This document shows, in pieces, positions 16,446 to 24,687 of a DNA stretch of 40,922 bases; position 1 is the stretch's first letter, and every line of letters starts with the position of its first letter. This DNA is from CAYWNK01 sp047639615 (lineage in GTDB: Bacteria; Planctomycetota; UBA1135; GCA-002686595): the NCBI GenBank assembly GCA_047639615.1, contig JBLIOL010000008.1:1-40922 (forward strand), in the 5' to 3' direction. The notes under the pieces are model-generated. The model saw only the letters and a program-made list of their open reading frames with translations. It did not search any database and was not told the DNA's origin. A program made the position numbers and the translations under genes.

Positions 16446-18064
16446 GCGATCCCGAAGACCGCATGCTCGAGCTGGGGTTGGAACGCCTGCTCGGTTCGGA
16501 GCAGGAGCAGCCCGACCTAGCGCAGAAGATCGTCGCCGCCTGGGAAGCAGGCGAGCGCCGCCCCGCGCCTGTGATCCGTCGTCGACTTGAGGACGAAGAG
16601 GAGCAGCCCAAGTCGGAGCGGCCGCTACCGCGCCTCGATCGACGCCCCATACCCGAGGCAAAGCCTAGGCGACTTTGGATCCCCGCCGCTGCTGCGGCCG
16701 CTGGCCTGGCTGCCCTCGGACTCTGGAGCCTGCAGGACGACACCCCCATCGACGATAGCGGCACGCCTATGGCCCGTGACACAAACATCGTCATCCTGCC
16801 GCCGGAGCTGACGCCCTACGAGAGCCTGCGCAGCGGCAAGGCCCTACGCGTGGCCAGGGGTCCTGCCCAACGCATCGAGTGGCCCGACGGCCTCGTGGCC
16901 ACGGCGGAACCGGGCAGCACCCTGAGCATGGATGCGGACGGCACATTGCTGCTCGGCGGCGGCAACGCCACCTTCCAGACCGCAGATTCGGCCCAGCGCG
17001 TGCGCATTCCCGGCGGCGGGTTCTTGGAAATAGATGCCCAGAGCGAGGTCTATTCCAAGATTCGCCTCGATCGCACTCCGGAGGACGGTCAGGTTGGATT
17101 GGAAGCGTGGTGGGGCAATGGCCTGGCCCAGGCCCACGGCTTGCTCGAGCTTGAGACGCGCAAGGGCGGCTCGCGAGTAGTCTTCGCAGGCCTAGCCCTG
17201 GAGGGTTCGAACAATCCGGTCGCAAGCCTCTGGATCGAACCCAAGGCCGTGCGTACGGCCGACGTTCTAGAGCTCGGGCTAGGCAGCGCGATCGAAGACC
17301 TGAATGGCGACCCGCAGAACCCCGACGGCATGATGGAGCGCTGGGGTCGCGCTGGCCGCGAGGGCCCGATCGCGCGCCTACGCGATGACCCCGCTCTATG
17401 GATCGTGGCCGAGGACGCCGTCGCCAAGTACCTGGTCCCCGGCGCACTGGCTGGCTACCTGCAAGAAGTGCTCGTTACCAACCTGGCCATGGACGATTCA
17501 CCGCGCGCAAACGCCCTCCTGCGTCAGGCCTGGCAACAGATTCCTGAACGCTATTCACCCGATGTGCTGGTCGCCATGGCCGAGCGCGGTGTGCCGGAAT
17601 TCGTGCGCGAGTGCGAGGCCTACCTCAAGTACTGGGATGAAGAACAAGGCGAATACCCCTACGTGATGGCAGTCTGGTCCGCCATGAACGGACGCGGCGT
17701 TGGCGCCCTTCAATTGGCGGATGCGGCCATGTCTAGGCAGGACAAGGTGAATTACTTCGCCCCAAGTCTTGCCGCCGCAGGTCTCGCACGCCTGGGCGAT
17801 CGAGCCACCTGGGAGGAGCTGCTACCCCTCTGGACCGACCCGATTGAAGCTGCCCTGCTCGCTGCAGACATAAACCGTGCGGAGGACGCACTGATCGCCT
17901 TCGAGTACATCTCGTCCATTGTCAACGGAACCCCACTGCCGGGAGCTTCGCGTCCCGCGCGGGCGGGCTTCGCTCAGTTCTTCATGGAGCGCTACCGCGT
18001 CCAACGGCGTGGCTCCTACCCGGATGCTGAGGCCCTTCAAACCAGGTTGGAAGAACTCAAATGA
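16442..18064 (+). CDS. FecR-like membrane protein, probable sigma-factor regulator
   Basis: This is a 540-residue product. It has a cytoplasmic, charged N-terminus (1-77), one transmembrane helix (about 78-96, RLWIPAAAAAAGLAALGLW) and an exported part. About residues 125-210 (RIEWPDGLVATAEPGSTLSMDADGTLLLGGGNATFQ) resemble FecR domains of cell-surface signalling. The C-terminal 300 residues are helical, with repeat-like segments and no recognised family. Coupled to the ECF sigma gene by a four-base overlap, it is likely its anti-sigma or co-regulator. The N-terminus lacks a clear zinc-finger anti-sigma motif, so the way it would bind sigma is unknown. Confidence 0.7.
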   Translation: MSDPEDRMLELGLERLLGSEQEQPDLAQKIVAAWEAGERRPAPVIRRRLEDEEEQPKSERPLPRLDRRPIPEAKPRRLWIPAAAAAAGLAALGLWSLQDDTPIDDSGTPMARDTNIVILPPELTPYESLRSGKALRVARGPAQRIEWPDGLVATAEPGSTLSMDADGTLLLGGGNATFQTADSAQRVRIPGGGFLEIDAQSEVYSKIRLDRTPEDGQVGLEAWWGNGLAQAHGLLELETRKGGSRVVFAGLALEGSNNPVASLWIEPKAVRTADVLELGLGSAIEDLNGDPQNPDGMMERWGRAGREGPIARLRDDPALWIVAEDAVAKYLVPGALAGYLQEVLVTNLAMDDSPRANALLRQAWQQIPERYSPDVLVAMAERGVPEFVRECEAYLKYWDEEQGEYPYVMAVWSAMNGRGVGALQLADAAMSRQDKVNYFAPSLAAAGLARLGDRATWEELLPLWTDPIEAALLAADINRAEDALIAFEYISSIVNGTPLPGASRPARAGFAQFFMERYRVQRRGSYPDAEALQTRLEELK

Positions 18065-18200
18065 GCCCATTGAGCGGTCTGGGAGCGGACCGTTCAGAAA
18101 CTTTTGGATTGCCTGCGCCCCTATTGGAGGCTCGCGGCCTGAAGCGGTTGAACAGAAAAGGCGACCCGCGCCTCGACGACCTAACCCACATCCGCAAGCC
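18065..18200. other. intergenic spacer with weak hairpin
   Basis: These 136 bases lie between the FecR-like gene and the next signal peptide. A 5-bp hairpin (CGGTC and GACCG, about 18073-18091) is visible. An open frame runs through from upstream, but its residues are not protein-like. Confidence 0.25.
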
Positions 18201-19187
18201 ATGACTCGAACCATCAACCTCGCCTTCGCCCTCCTCGCCTTGGCACCCAGCACCCTGGCCATACAGCCGATCGATGACGCCAAACAGAAAGGCGCCTACG
18301 CCAAGGAAGACGGATCCAAGAAGAAAGCCGGCTACGAAAAGAAGGCCCTGACCGAATCCGATCGCGCCGAACTGGCCAGCTTGCTGAACGCCGTGTTGGC
18401 CGACGTCAAGTCCGGTAAGGCTTACAGCTGCGCCGCAACCTGCACCGAAGAAGACGGTTGCTCGGACGAGTGCGAAGCTGGCCAAGCGCCCGCCAACACC
18501 CTCTCCAAGTCCCTGCGCGGCAACGTGGCCGCCATGGAAGTGGTCGCGCCCCTGGCAGCCAAGGCCCTGCGCACCGCTGCCACCACGGACGCCCAAGTGG
18601 AAGCCGTCGTGAAGACGCTGCTCAACAGCAACTGCCCCACCCTGGGCAAAGTCGGCGACTCCCTGTGCGCTGCTGCCCCCAAGCGCATGAGTGCGACCCA
18701 CCTCTTGGCCTTCACCGAGATCGGTTCCGAGACCACTCGCGATCTGCTGGCCAAGGCCGTCAAGAAGGGCAAGGGCGGCATCAACGCTGCAGCCTACTTC
18801 GCCTTCAAGGGTGAGAAGATCGGCAAGAAGACCCTGCTGGCCGCAGCCAAGACCAAGAACCTCACCGCCGAGAACACCCTGGAAGTGCTGCTCGCCGGTT
18901 ACGCCCTGGAGTCCCTCGGCGACAGCAAGGCACGCATGTCCGTTCAGATCAGGGTGCATGACGCAGCCCTCGCCCTGCTCGACGCCGGCGACTTGGAGCA
19001 CGCACGCAGCATGGCCCTGACCGCTGATCGTATGCGCCGCATCATGCGCAACGAAACCCGCTTCCTCTCGCGCCTGACCTCCAGTGATGGAGACGGCGAT
19101 GGTGATGGCGACGGCAAGAAGAAGAAGAAACTTGCTAGCGCCGACGCCGTGTTCGAGCTGCTCGAGCGCGTAACGCCCCTCCTCTAA
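18201..19187 (+). CDS. secreted protein with Cys-rich segment and Asp-Gly tail, function unknown
   Basis: The product is 328 residues from ATG 18201, chosen because a signal peptide follows directly (MTRTINLAFALLALAPSTLA). The open frame extends up to 17919 inside the previous gene without signal or similarity. A Cys cluster (YSCAATCTEEDGCSDEC, near residue 74) suggests disulfides or metal binding. The rest is Ala- and Leu-rich helical, and near the end there is a DGDGDGDGDG run followed by KKKKK. I recognise no family. It lies in line after the ECF/FecR-like pair and 35 bases before the next gene, so it may belong to the same transcription unit. Confidence 0.7.
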   Translation: MTRTINLAFALLALAPSTLAIQPIDDAKQKGAYAKEDGSKKKAGYEKKALTESDRAELASLLNAVLADVKSGKAYSCAATCTEEDGCSDECEAGQAPANTLSKSLRGNVAAMEVVAPLAAKALRTAATTDAQVEAVVKTLLNSNCPTLGKVGDSLCAAAPKRMSATHLLAFTEIGSETTRDLLAKAVKKGKGGINAAAYFAFKGEKIGKKTLLAAAKTKNLTAENTLEVLLAGYALESLGDSKARMSVQIRVHDAALALLDAGDLEHARSMALTADRMRRIMRNETRFLSRLTSSDGDGDGDGDGKKKKKLASADAVFELLERVTPLL

Positions 19188-19222
19188 GCTCCGCCCCTTC
19201 CCACCCACGCGCCCCTATCGTC

Positions 19223-20719
19223 ATGCTTGAATTCCTTCTACTGACCGTCTCCCCCGTCAGCCTTCCCGCCACGGCCCCCGCACCTCGGTTCACCCCCGAC
19301 CCGATTGTTTGCGCTGTCAGCCTGGACGAAGTCTCGGATCAAATCCGTGTTGCCGGCAAAGACGTCAAGCAACTTGCCACCCTAGCCGAGGGCTTCACCG
19401 CCTCCGGCGATGAGAGTGGGGCTGCCCAAGTTTGGAAGGCCATTCTGCGTGTCGATAAGGGCCACTCCGGTGCCCATGAAGGCCTGCGCCATCATGAATA
19501 CGATGGTGCTTGGTACGAGACCTACGCATCCCTAGCTTCCTTCCGCCGCAAGGAGTCCAAGAGCATGCTGAAGACCAAGGGTCTCGTGCGCTTCGGGAAG
19601 GAATGGGTGAAATCACAGGACATGCCCTTCCGTCGCATGGGGTGGGAAGCCCAGTCAGACGGCGGTTGGGCACCTGCGGGCACTGCCGCAAACCTGGCTG
19701 AGGAAAAGAAACTCAGCGCCGATGGTTGGGAGAAGCAGGGCCACATGTGGGTCGCTCCCGCCGACTTCGACAAGTGGCGCGCCGGCCAATGGAAGGTCGG
19801 TGAGCGCTGGCTCAACGCCGAAGAGGCCGACGTGGCCCGCGCCGAAATCGACGAGTGGTGGCACATCACCGGCGAACAGTTCACCGGCCTGACCACAGTG
19901 GACCAAAAGTCCGCTCAGTGGGTCACCTGGTGGGCCGACCAAACCGCCGTGGACCTAGAGCGCATGTTCGGCCTGCGCCCGGACGAGAAGCCCGAGTTCC
20001 TGGTGCTCAACGGCATCACCCAATACAACGCCTTCGCGGCCGGCGATGCCACTCGCGCCCCCACCGAGGCCAGCGGCTACTCCTCCTTCCACTACGCCTA
20101 CTTCGCCGACAGCTGGTTCGACGTCACCGACGCAGGCACCACCTTCGTCGGCACGGGAGTCGCCTACTGGGACCCCACCGACGCCAACCTGGCCGCCTAC
20201 GGTCAGCACGCCATCCGTCACGCCGCAGCCCTGGCTTGGATGCAACAGATCGACCCCTCCTGGGACACGGTCAGCCTGATGCTCACCGAGCCCACCGGCG
20301 GTTTCCCCGCGATTCCGTTCTGGTCCGAAAAACGCATCCCGCGCTGGATGCACTACGGCGCAGCTAGCTACTGCGAACGCTACTTCGAGGACACCAAAGC
20401 CGGCGACGGAGCCGACCCCCTCTGGTCACGCAAGTGGGCCCTCACGAACCTGTCCGGCGATGGCGAAATGCACACCGTCGAAGAGATCATCGCACTGGGT
20501 CTCAATCTCGGGGACCTTCCCGGATCCACCAACCTGATCCACGAGTCCGGCCTGTTGATGCACTACATCCTCAACGCCGGCGACAAGAAAGTCATCAAGA
20601 CCCACAAGGCCTGGCTCGCCGCCCTCTCCAGCGGCGAAGACACCGACAAGGCCCTGAAGGCTCTCGAAATGTCCCTGGTCAAAGCCGAATCGAAGATCCG
20701 CGGGCTCGCTGGTCTTTGA
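19223..20719 (+). CDS. exported gluzincin-peptidase-like protein with altered active site
   Basis: This is a 498-residue product with a hydrophobic N-terminus. Residues 50-90 look TPR-like (LAEGFTASGDESGAAQVWKAILRVDKGHSGAHEGL). Several short GxW units follow (RFGKEWV, GHMWVAP, VGERWLN), as seen in planctomycetal secreted proteins. The second half resembles gluzincin peptidases in layout: HAIRH (329-333) sits where HExxH would be, and IPRWMHYGAASYCERYFED follows where PxWLxEGxAxYxE is usual. Both His are kept, but the catalytic Glu is Ala and the third ligand region differs, so I infer a pseudopeptidase, perhaps a binding or sensing protein. The stop (20717-20719) is one base before a long RNA stem. 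Confidence 0.68.
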   Translation: MLEFLLLTVSPVSLPATAPAPRFTPDPIVCAVSLDEVSDQIRVAGKDVKQLATLAEGFTASGDESGAAQVWKAILRVDKGHSGAHEGLRHHEYDGAWYETYASLASFRRKESKSMLKTKGLVRFGKEWVKSQDMPFRRMGWEAQSDGGWAPAGTAANLAEEKKLSADGWEKQGHMWVAPADFDKWRAGQWKVGERWLNAEEADVARAEIDEWWHITGEQFTGLTTVDQKSAQWVTWWADQTAVDLERMFGLRPDEKPEFLVLNGITQYNAFAAGDATRAPTEASGYSSFHYAYFADSWFDVTDAGTTFVGTGVAYWDPTDANLAAYGQHAIRHAAALAWMQQIDPSWDTVSLMLTEPTGGFPAIPFWSEKRIPRWMHYGAASYCERYFEDTKAGDGADPLWSRKWALTNLSGDGEMHTVEEIIALGLNLGDLPGSTNLIHESGLLMHYILNAGDKKVIKTHKAWLAALSSGEDTDKALKALEMSLVKAESKIRGLAGL

Positions 20720-20720
20720 C

Positions 20721-20920
20721 AAGCCTGGTCTATTCTTGAAGACGTGCTCCAGACACAGCAACTCGGTTCCTGGTGGTGCTTTGAGATGTTTGTCCCCGGA
20801 GGCGGCCCTATGGGGCCGTCGAGGATGACCCACTTATCAAAGTGCCGTCAAGGGCCGAGAGGGAGCCGAAGGCGACCGCTTGCGAAGTCTGGTGTGCGTG
20901 TTCGGGAATAGGCCGGGCTT
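20721..20920 (+). ncRNA. structured rod-shaped RNA candidate, about 200 nt
   Basis: Bases 20721-20754 can pair with 20887-20920 in a 34-position stem with only two mismatches (20741/20900 and 20748/20893). The six wobble pairs are all G-U on the plus strand and would be A-C mismatches on minus, which argues for a plus-strand RNA. Further in, 20763-20770 pairs with 20862-20869 (8 bp). 20771-20784 pairs with 20837-20850 (14 bp, including four G-U). An apical hairpin pairs 20801-20808 with 20813-20820 around a TATG loop. An asymmetric central bubble lies at 20755-20762 and 20870-20886. A terminator-like hairpin follows directly. The shape recalls 6S RNA, but I see no decisive sequence match. It could be an independent RNA, a 3'UTR element, or a leader of the gene at 20990. 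Confidence 0.6.
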
Positions 20921-20963
20921 AGAAGGACCTCCGGAGCTTCCGGCTTCCGGAGGTCCCCCTTCT
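20921..20963 (+). terminator. strong hairpin following the structured RNA
   Basis: GGACCTCCGGA (20925-20935) pairs perfectly with TCCGGAGGTCC (20946-20956). AGAAGG (20921-20926) can extend the stem with CCTTCT (20958-20963) around a one-base bulge. The 3' side is pyrimidine-rich but has no long T-run. It ends 26 bases before the next start codon, so it may terminate the structured RNA or act as an attenuator for the downstream gene. Confidence 0.6.
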
Positions 20964-20989
20964 CTATCACTGCGGCTAATCTAGCCGCC

Positions 20990-22336
20990 GTGATTGCATT
21001 TCAAACAAGGGAAGCGAGCCGCGTGCTCCCCCGCCTCTTCGCTGCTGCCTCCCTCGCATTGCTCCTAGGATCCTTGGGCCAAGCCCAGGCCCCCAGTCGA
21101 AGCGAGATCATCACCCCGATCCGCAACGCGGACTTTGATCGCGGTGGCGAGACGCGCGAGCGCAAACAAGGCGGCGGCGCGCGTGAAGTGAACGGTATGC
21201 TTGCCTTCGACGGTTCCATGGACGGCAATCGTCAGGTCGACCCGCAGATCGCAGTTGGTGGTGGCTACGTGCTGCACGGCACCAACAACGGGCTGATCAT
21301 CTACGACAAGGCAGGCGCCTATGTGATGGGCGTACCGCAGTCGGGGTTCAACGGCGGCATCGACCCGAAGATGTTCTTCGACATGAACAACCAGGTCTTT
21401 GGCTTCGACCTGTGGAACCCCTGGGATAAGGCCAAGCTCAAGCCCGTCAACATCTCCGTGTCGGAGACCAACGACCCGCGCGGCGCCTGGAACACCTACC
21501 CCGTGCCCGCCCCCGGCGGCGTGGACGGCGGCGGAATCGGCGTCAGTCGACAGTGGATCGGCTATTCCTTCCCCGGCGGCGAGGACAAGAGCTTCGTACT
21601 CTCCACCAAGGACGCGAAAGCCGGCAAGCCCGTGACGGTCTATCACTTCAAGGGCAGCCTCGGCCATCCGGTGCTAACCCAGGACGCCACCGATGAGCTC
21701 TACTTCGTCAAGCTCGGTGGCAAGAGCATATCCGTCACCAAGGTCGCTGCCGGCGAAGACGGTGTGCCCATGGCCACGCTCATGGGTGACACGCCCCACG
21801 GCCTCGAGTTCAACGGCGGCCCGCCCCAATCTCCGCAGAAAGGCACCGAGCAACGCACCTCCTCCGGCGACCGCAACCCCAAGAACCTGGTGTTGCAAAA
21901 CGGATTCATCTGGTGCTCCCAAGCGGTCAACTGCGAGGGCCGCTCCGCAGTGCAATGGCACCAGCTCAAGCTCGATGGCAGCATCGTCCAAAGCGGCCTG
22001 ATCCGCGATGACGTCTCCTGCTACATCCAAACCACCTTGGCCGTAAACGCCGCGGGCGACGTGCTCCTGGGCTTCCAAGAAACCCACGCCGGCATGTACA
22101 TCAGCCCGCGCCTCGCCATCCACCGCGGCACGGACCCCGCCGGCCACACGCGCCCGATCATTTCCCTCGGCGAAGGCCAAGGCTTCACCGACGGCACCTC
22201 CTGGGGCGACTACAGCGGCAGCGTCCTCGACGGCGACAACCGCACCGACCTCTGGACCATCCAGAGCATCACCGACAAGGACGGCAAGGGCGACACGGTC
22301 ATCGTGCGCGTACCCTTTACCGCGTCCGAGAAGTAA
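20990..22336 (+). CDS. secreted beta-propeller-like protein, function unknown
   Basis: The product is 448 residues from GTG 20990. A second GTG at 21023 starts right at the signal peptide (VLPRLFAAASLALLLGSLGQAQA) with AAGGGAAG upstream, and may be the true start. The exported part has repeated beta-rich units (VDPQIAVGGGYVLHGTNNGLIIYD, MFFDMNNQVFGFDLW, IQTTLAVNAAGDVLLGF, WGDYSGSVLDGDNRTDLWTIQ), a pattern seen in large bacterial extracellular propeller-like proteins. No catalytic motif is seen. The gene is preceded by the 200-nt structured RNA and a terminator-like hairpin, so control by attenuation is possible. It is followed by an inverted repeat that may terminate it. Confidence 0.72.
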   Translation: MIAFQTREASRVLPRLFAAASLALLLGSLGQAQAPSRSEIITPIRNADFDRGGETRERKQGGGAREVNGMLAFDGSMDGNRQVDPQIAVGGGYVLHGTNNGLIIYDKAGAYVMGVPQSGFNGGIDPKMFFDMNNQVFGFDLWNPWDKAKLKPVNISVSETNDPRGAWNTYPVPAPGGVDGGGIGVSRQWIGYSFPGGEDKSFVLSTKDAKAGKPVTVYHFKGSLGHPVLTQDATDELYFVKLGGKSISVTKVAAGEDGVPMATLMGDTPHGLEFNGGPPQSPQKGTEQRTSSGDRNPKNLVLQNGFIWCSQAVNCEGRSAVQWHQLKLDGSIVQSGLIRDDVSCYIQTTLAVNAAGDVLLGFQETHAGMYISPRLAIHRGTDPAGHTRPIISLGEGQGFTDGTSWGDYSGSVLDGDNRTDLWTIQSITDKDGKGDTVIVRVPFTASEK

Positions 22337-22369
22337 ACCTTGGCACGCGCTTAGCGCGCTAGTCGATAT

Positions 22370-22423
22370 CCTCCGCCCTCCACACTCCCCACTCCCGGGC
22401 CAGGGCCAGGGCCAGGGCGGAGG
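22370..22423 (+). terminator. inverted repeat after the secreted-protein gene
   Basis: CCTCCGCCCT (22370-22379) is the reverse complement of AGGGCGGAGG (22414-22423), with a 34-base loop containing GGGCCA in three tandem copies. It sits 34 bases past the stop at 22336, and no T-run follows. It may be a terminator or a repeat remnant. Confidence 0.35.
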
Positions 22424-22453
22424 GTGGCTCTGACAGGAGCTGTCTTCCAGCGA

Positions 22454-22993
22454 CTAGTCCGGTCTCGGTCGACCGTCCTGATCAAACTGGCTCTTGAAGT
22501 ATCGCTGAGCCGCTTGCGCGTTGTGATTCTTGGGCGTAGCCCCCTGGATGGAAGACCAGGAAGAGCCCGGGCTCAACCGGCGAATCAGTTTCAGGTACTG
22601 GGCGAACTCCTTGGGCACGACACCTGTGACGTACAGGGCCGCGACACGCCGACGGATTCGCTCGATCTGCTCATCGGTCAGCTGCTCGAAGCGGCGCAGC
22701 GCCCGCGCCGTGTTCGACTTGAGGATCATCCCAAACACAAAGCCCTGGTCCTCCTCAATGAACTCCACGCCTAGCTGTGCACAGGCCAAGTCGTCTGCCT
22801 CGATGCCCTTGATCACCTCCTTCATCACTGGATAGACCCAGCGTTCAGAACCACTCTCGTGGGTGGCGGGAGTTAGATCACGGGGTTCTGCGATGTCGAA
22901 GCGCCGGATGTAGGCCTGGTATCTGCTAAGGAGCTGCTCGGCCGACCAAAGCCCCTCTCCGTTCATGTCGTGGATCACTGTCACTAAAATCAC
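22454..22993 (-). CDS. conserved-looking cytoplasmic protein, function unknown
   Basis: This is a 179-residue product, soluble, mainly helical and without a signal peptide. The start at 22993 gives MILVTVIHDMNGEG; ATG 22966 (MNGEGLWSAEQLLSRY) is a good alternative and reads like a more natural N-terminus. Visible segments are ERWVYPVMKEVIKGIEADDLACAQLGVEFIEED and LRRFEQLTDEQIERIRRRVAALYVTGVVPKEFAQYLKLIRRL. I recognise no family. It is a single gene, convergent with the secreted-protein gene and divergent from the membrane protein at 23134. A small hairpin precedes its start. Confidence 0.62.
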   Translation of the reverse strand: MILVTVIHDMNGEGLWSAEQLLSRYQAYIRRFDIAEPRDLTPATHESGSERWVYPVMKEVIKGIEADDLACAQLGVEFIEEDQGFVFGMILKSNTARALRRFEQLTDEQIERIRRRVAALYVTGVVPKEFAQYLKLIRRLSPGSSWSSIQGATPKNHNAQAAQRYFKSQFDQDGRPRPD

Positions 22994-22995
22994 CT

Positions 22996-23010
22996 ATCGG
23001 CTCTGCCGAT
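22996..23010. promoter_or_regulatory. short hairpin or operator before the gene ending at 22454
   Basis: ATCGGC (22996-23001) and GCCGAT (23005-23010) are a perfect 6-bp inverted repeat with a TCT loop, two bases upstream of the possible start at 22993. It could be an operator or sit in the leader RNA. Confidence 0.3.
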
Positions 23011-23133
23011 TAGCCGCGACCGCATGCTGGCCGCGCGCTGCATCGACGCGTAACGGAAGGGATCATAACAGCGCACCTTAGAGCGCCCGACGCTGTACAC
23101 ATATTTGGCCCCCTGCCCCGTTAGACTGCGGCA

Positions 23134-24135
23134 ATGGAACGCCACCTCACCCGGCGCTCGAGAGGCTTCATCTTCCTAGCCGCGAGCGTTCTCGCCACCG
23201 CCTTCCTGCTCTCGTCCCGGTTGGCTACCCTCGACGAGCCTGCCCTGATCGCTGCGGGCATGACTCTAGACCTGACCGTGCTCTTGCCGGTCGCGTTCTA
23301 CTTTCTGGTGGCCCGCCCGCGATCCTGGTCTTGGCTTACTGCCGTCCCGGTAGCCATCCTCGGCGCGCTGGCAGCACGACTCTTCCTGCCGGTCGACTAC
23401 CGCGCGACCTTGGGAGTGGTCGAGCTCCTCTTAGGCGTCGTGGAATTAGGCGTGGTAGGCACGGTCGCCCTCAAACTGAGACGAGTGCTACGCGCCGGCC
23501 GCAGCGCTGACGGCGTGGACGCCTACGCCCAGATCCGCCGGGCAGCGCGCGAGCTCCTTCCGAACCGCCACGCAGCCGGAGCCTTAGCCTCCGAACTAGC
23601 GACTCTCCACTTCGCCTTCTTCTCCTGGGGCACTCCTGCCCACGTGCCCGCCGGCACGACCGCCATCGGCATGCACCGCCGTTCCAATCATGGCTCCATG
23701 CTGGTGGCCCTCCTGATGCTCAGCGTCGCCGAAGGTGTCGCCGCCCACTTGTTGATCGGCATCTGGAGTCCCCTCGCCGCTTGGATCGCAACCCTGCTCG
23801 GAGCCTACGGAGCCATCTGGCTAATCGCCGACTACCGCGCAACGATCCTACGTCCGTCCCTCATAGGATCGCATGAGCTCCACCTGCGCGCCGGCCTGCG
23901 CTGGAGTGGCACGATCGCGCGCGGAGAATGCATCGAGCTGCTACGCAAGCAGCCCGAAGGCCACGGCAAGCCGCTCTCCTTCACGCTTCTAAGTGAACCT
24001 ACCCACTGGCTCGTCCTACGCAAAGCCAAGAGCTTCGACGGCCCCTTCGGATTGCAGAAGCCAACGCGAATCATCGGGCTGACCCCTGACGATCGCGAGG
24101 CCTTGGAGAGCTTCATGCACGAGCCAACAGAATGA
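23134..24135 (+). CDS. multi-pass membrane protein, function unknown
   Basis: This is a 333-residue product. Six hydrophobic helices are visible (about 11-28, 43-60, 66-85, 90-115, 188-206 and 208-233). A soluble loop lies between helices 4 and 5 (residues 116-187). The C-terminal soluble domain of about 100 residues (LLRKQPEGHGKPLSFTLLSEPTHWLVLRKAKSF) has a beta-rich look, similar in style to membrane-associated PH-like domains. No transporter signature was recognised. It stands alone between divergent and convergent neighbours. The 140 bases upstream hold no promoter I can assign with confidence. Confidence 0.65.
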   Translation: MERHLTRRSRGFIFLAASVLATAFLLSSRLATLDEPALIAAGMTLDLTVLLPVAFYFLVARPRSWSWLTAVPVAILGALAARLFLPVDYRATLGVVELLLGVVELGVVGTVALKLRRVLRAGRSADGVDAYAQIRRAARELLPNRHAAGALASELATLHFAFFSWGTPAHVPAGTTAIGMHRRSNHGSMLVALLMLSVAEGVAAHLLIGIWSPLAAWIATLLGAYGAIWLIADYRATILRPSLIGSHELHLRAGLRWSGTIARGECIELLRKQPEGHGKPLSFTLLSEPTHWLVLRKAKSFDGPFGLQKPTRIIGLTPDDREALESFMHEPTE

Positions 24136-24219
24136 GCACGTAACCATGAAGACCGTCGAGCGGGTCATCACCCGACGAGCCGCCGCCGCAGGCGCCGCTG
24201 CCAATCAGCAGACCTCTGC

Positions 24220-24621
24220 CTAACTATCAGACCTGGCGGGTCGGGATAACCAAGCAGCATCCACCGTCGCGGCGATCACGATTCCGAGTGTATAGCAGAG
24301 TAAATCGCTCCACAGGAAGCCGTGACCAAGTAGCAGGCCACCTAGCACCGTCCCGCGCAGTCCGTCAATCCATGGGGCTTGATATAGCTGGCTACACTCA
24401 ACCGCGAAGGACGTAAGCAGTGCAGAGGTCGCGATCAAAGTGATCGGCCGTCTCTCAAGCAACAGCGAGAGGAACCAGTACAGCGCGATCGCCCATAGGA
24501 CGTCACCTGCATAGGTTGCAATGACCTCTGGCAGCTCCTCATCAAACTTCCGCGAAGCCAATCCAGAAACCGTCGTGGCCAAAAGCAAGACGAAGATCAG
24601 TCTACGATTACGTTCTCTCAT
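24220..24621 (-). CDS. DUF2809 family membrane protein
   Basis: The product is 133 residues, the family's usual length. Four hydrophobic helices are visible, with the characteristic segments YAGDVLWAIALYWFLSLL, FAVECSQLYQAPWIDGLRGTVLGGLLLGHGFLWSDLLCYTLG. DUF2809 proteins are small inner-membrane proteins of unknown role. It converges with the membrane protein gene ending at 24135. Between them a small hairpin (CGGGT-CATC-ACCCG, 24161-24174) could end one or both transcripts. Confidence 0.85.
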   Translation of the reverse strand: MRERNRRLIFVLLLATTVSGLASRKFDEELPEVIATYAGDVLWAIALYWFLSLLLERRPITLIATSALLTSFAVECSQLYQAPWIDGLRGTVLGGLLLGHGFLWSDLLCYTLGIVIAATVDAAWLSRPARSDS

Positions 24622-24664
24622 GCGCTGATGCTCCTAGCACAGCAGACCGTAGACGCCCGGTGAA

Positions 24665-24680
24665 TGCCGGTTCGCCGGCA
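24665..24680 (-). terminator. TTCG-loop hairpin after the tautomerase gene
   Basis: TGCCGG (24665-24670) and CCGGCA (24675-24680) pair around a 4-base TTCG loop, seven bases past the tautomerase stop at 24688. There is no clear T-run, so it is a possible terminator or RNA-stabilising hairpin. Confidence 0.4.
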
Positions 24681-24687
24681 CCTACCC

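Noticed and set aside
18057..19208. Long minus-strand open frame (383 residues) opposite the secreted Cys-rich gene
   Set aside because: It is the reverse shadow of a GC-rich gene. The plus strand has a signal peptide and sensible composition, while the minus frame is a Gly- and Val-rich shadow.
20716..20736. TTGACA at 20716-20721 with TATTCT at 20731-20736 as a promoter for the structured RNA
   Set aside because: The spacer is only 9 bases, and a start there would cut away part of the closing stem.
20721..20920. Assignment of the structured RNA to 6S or SRP RNA
   Set aside because: The rod shape fits 6S in general, and a reverse-complement TTCGCAAGCGG near 20877-20887 recalls a piece of E. 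coli 6S, but it is on the wrong strand for the G-U evidence and no SRP tetraloop motif is present. Left unassigned.
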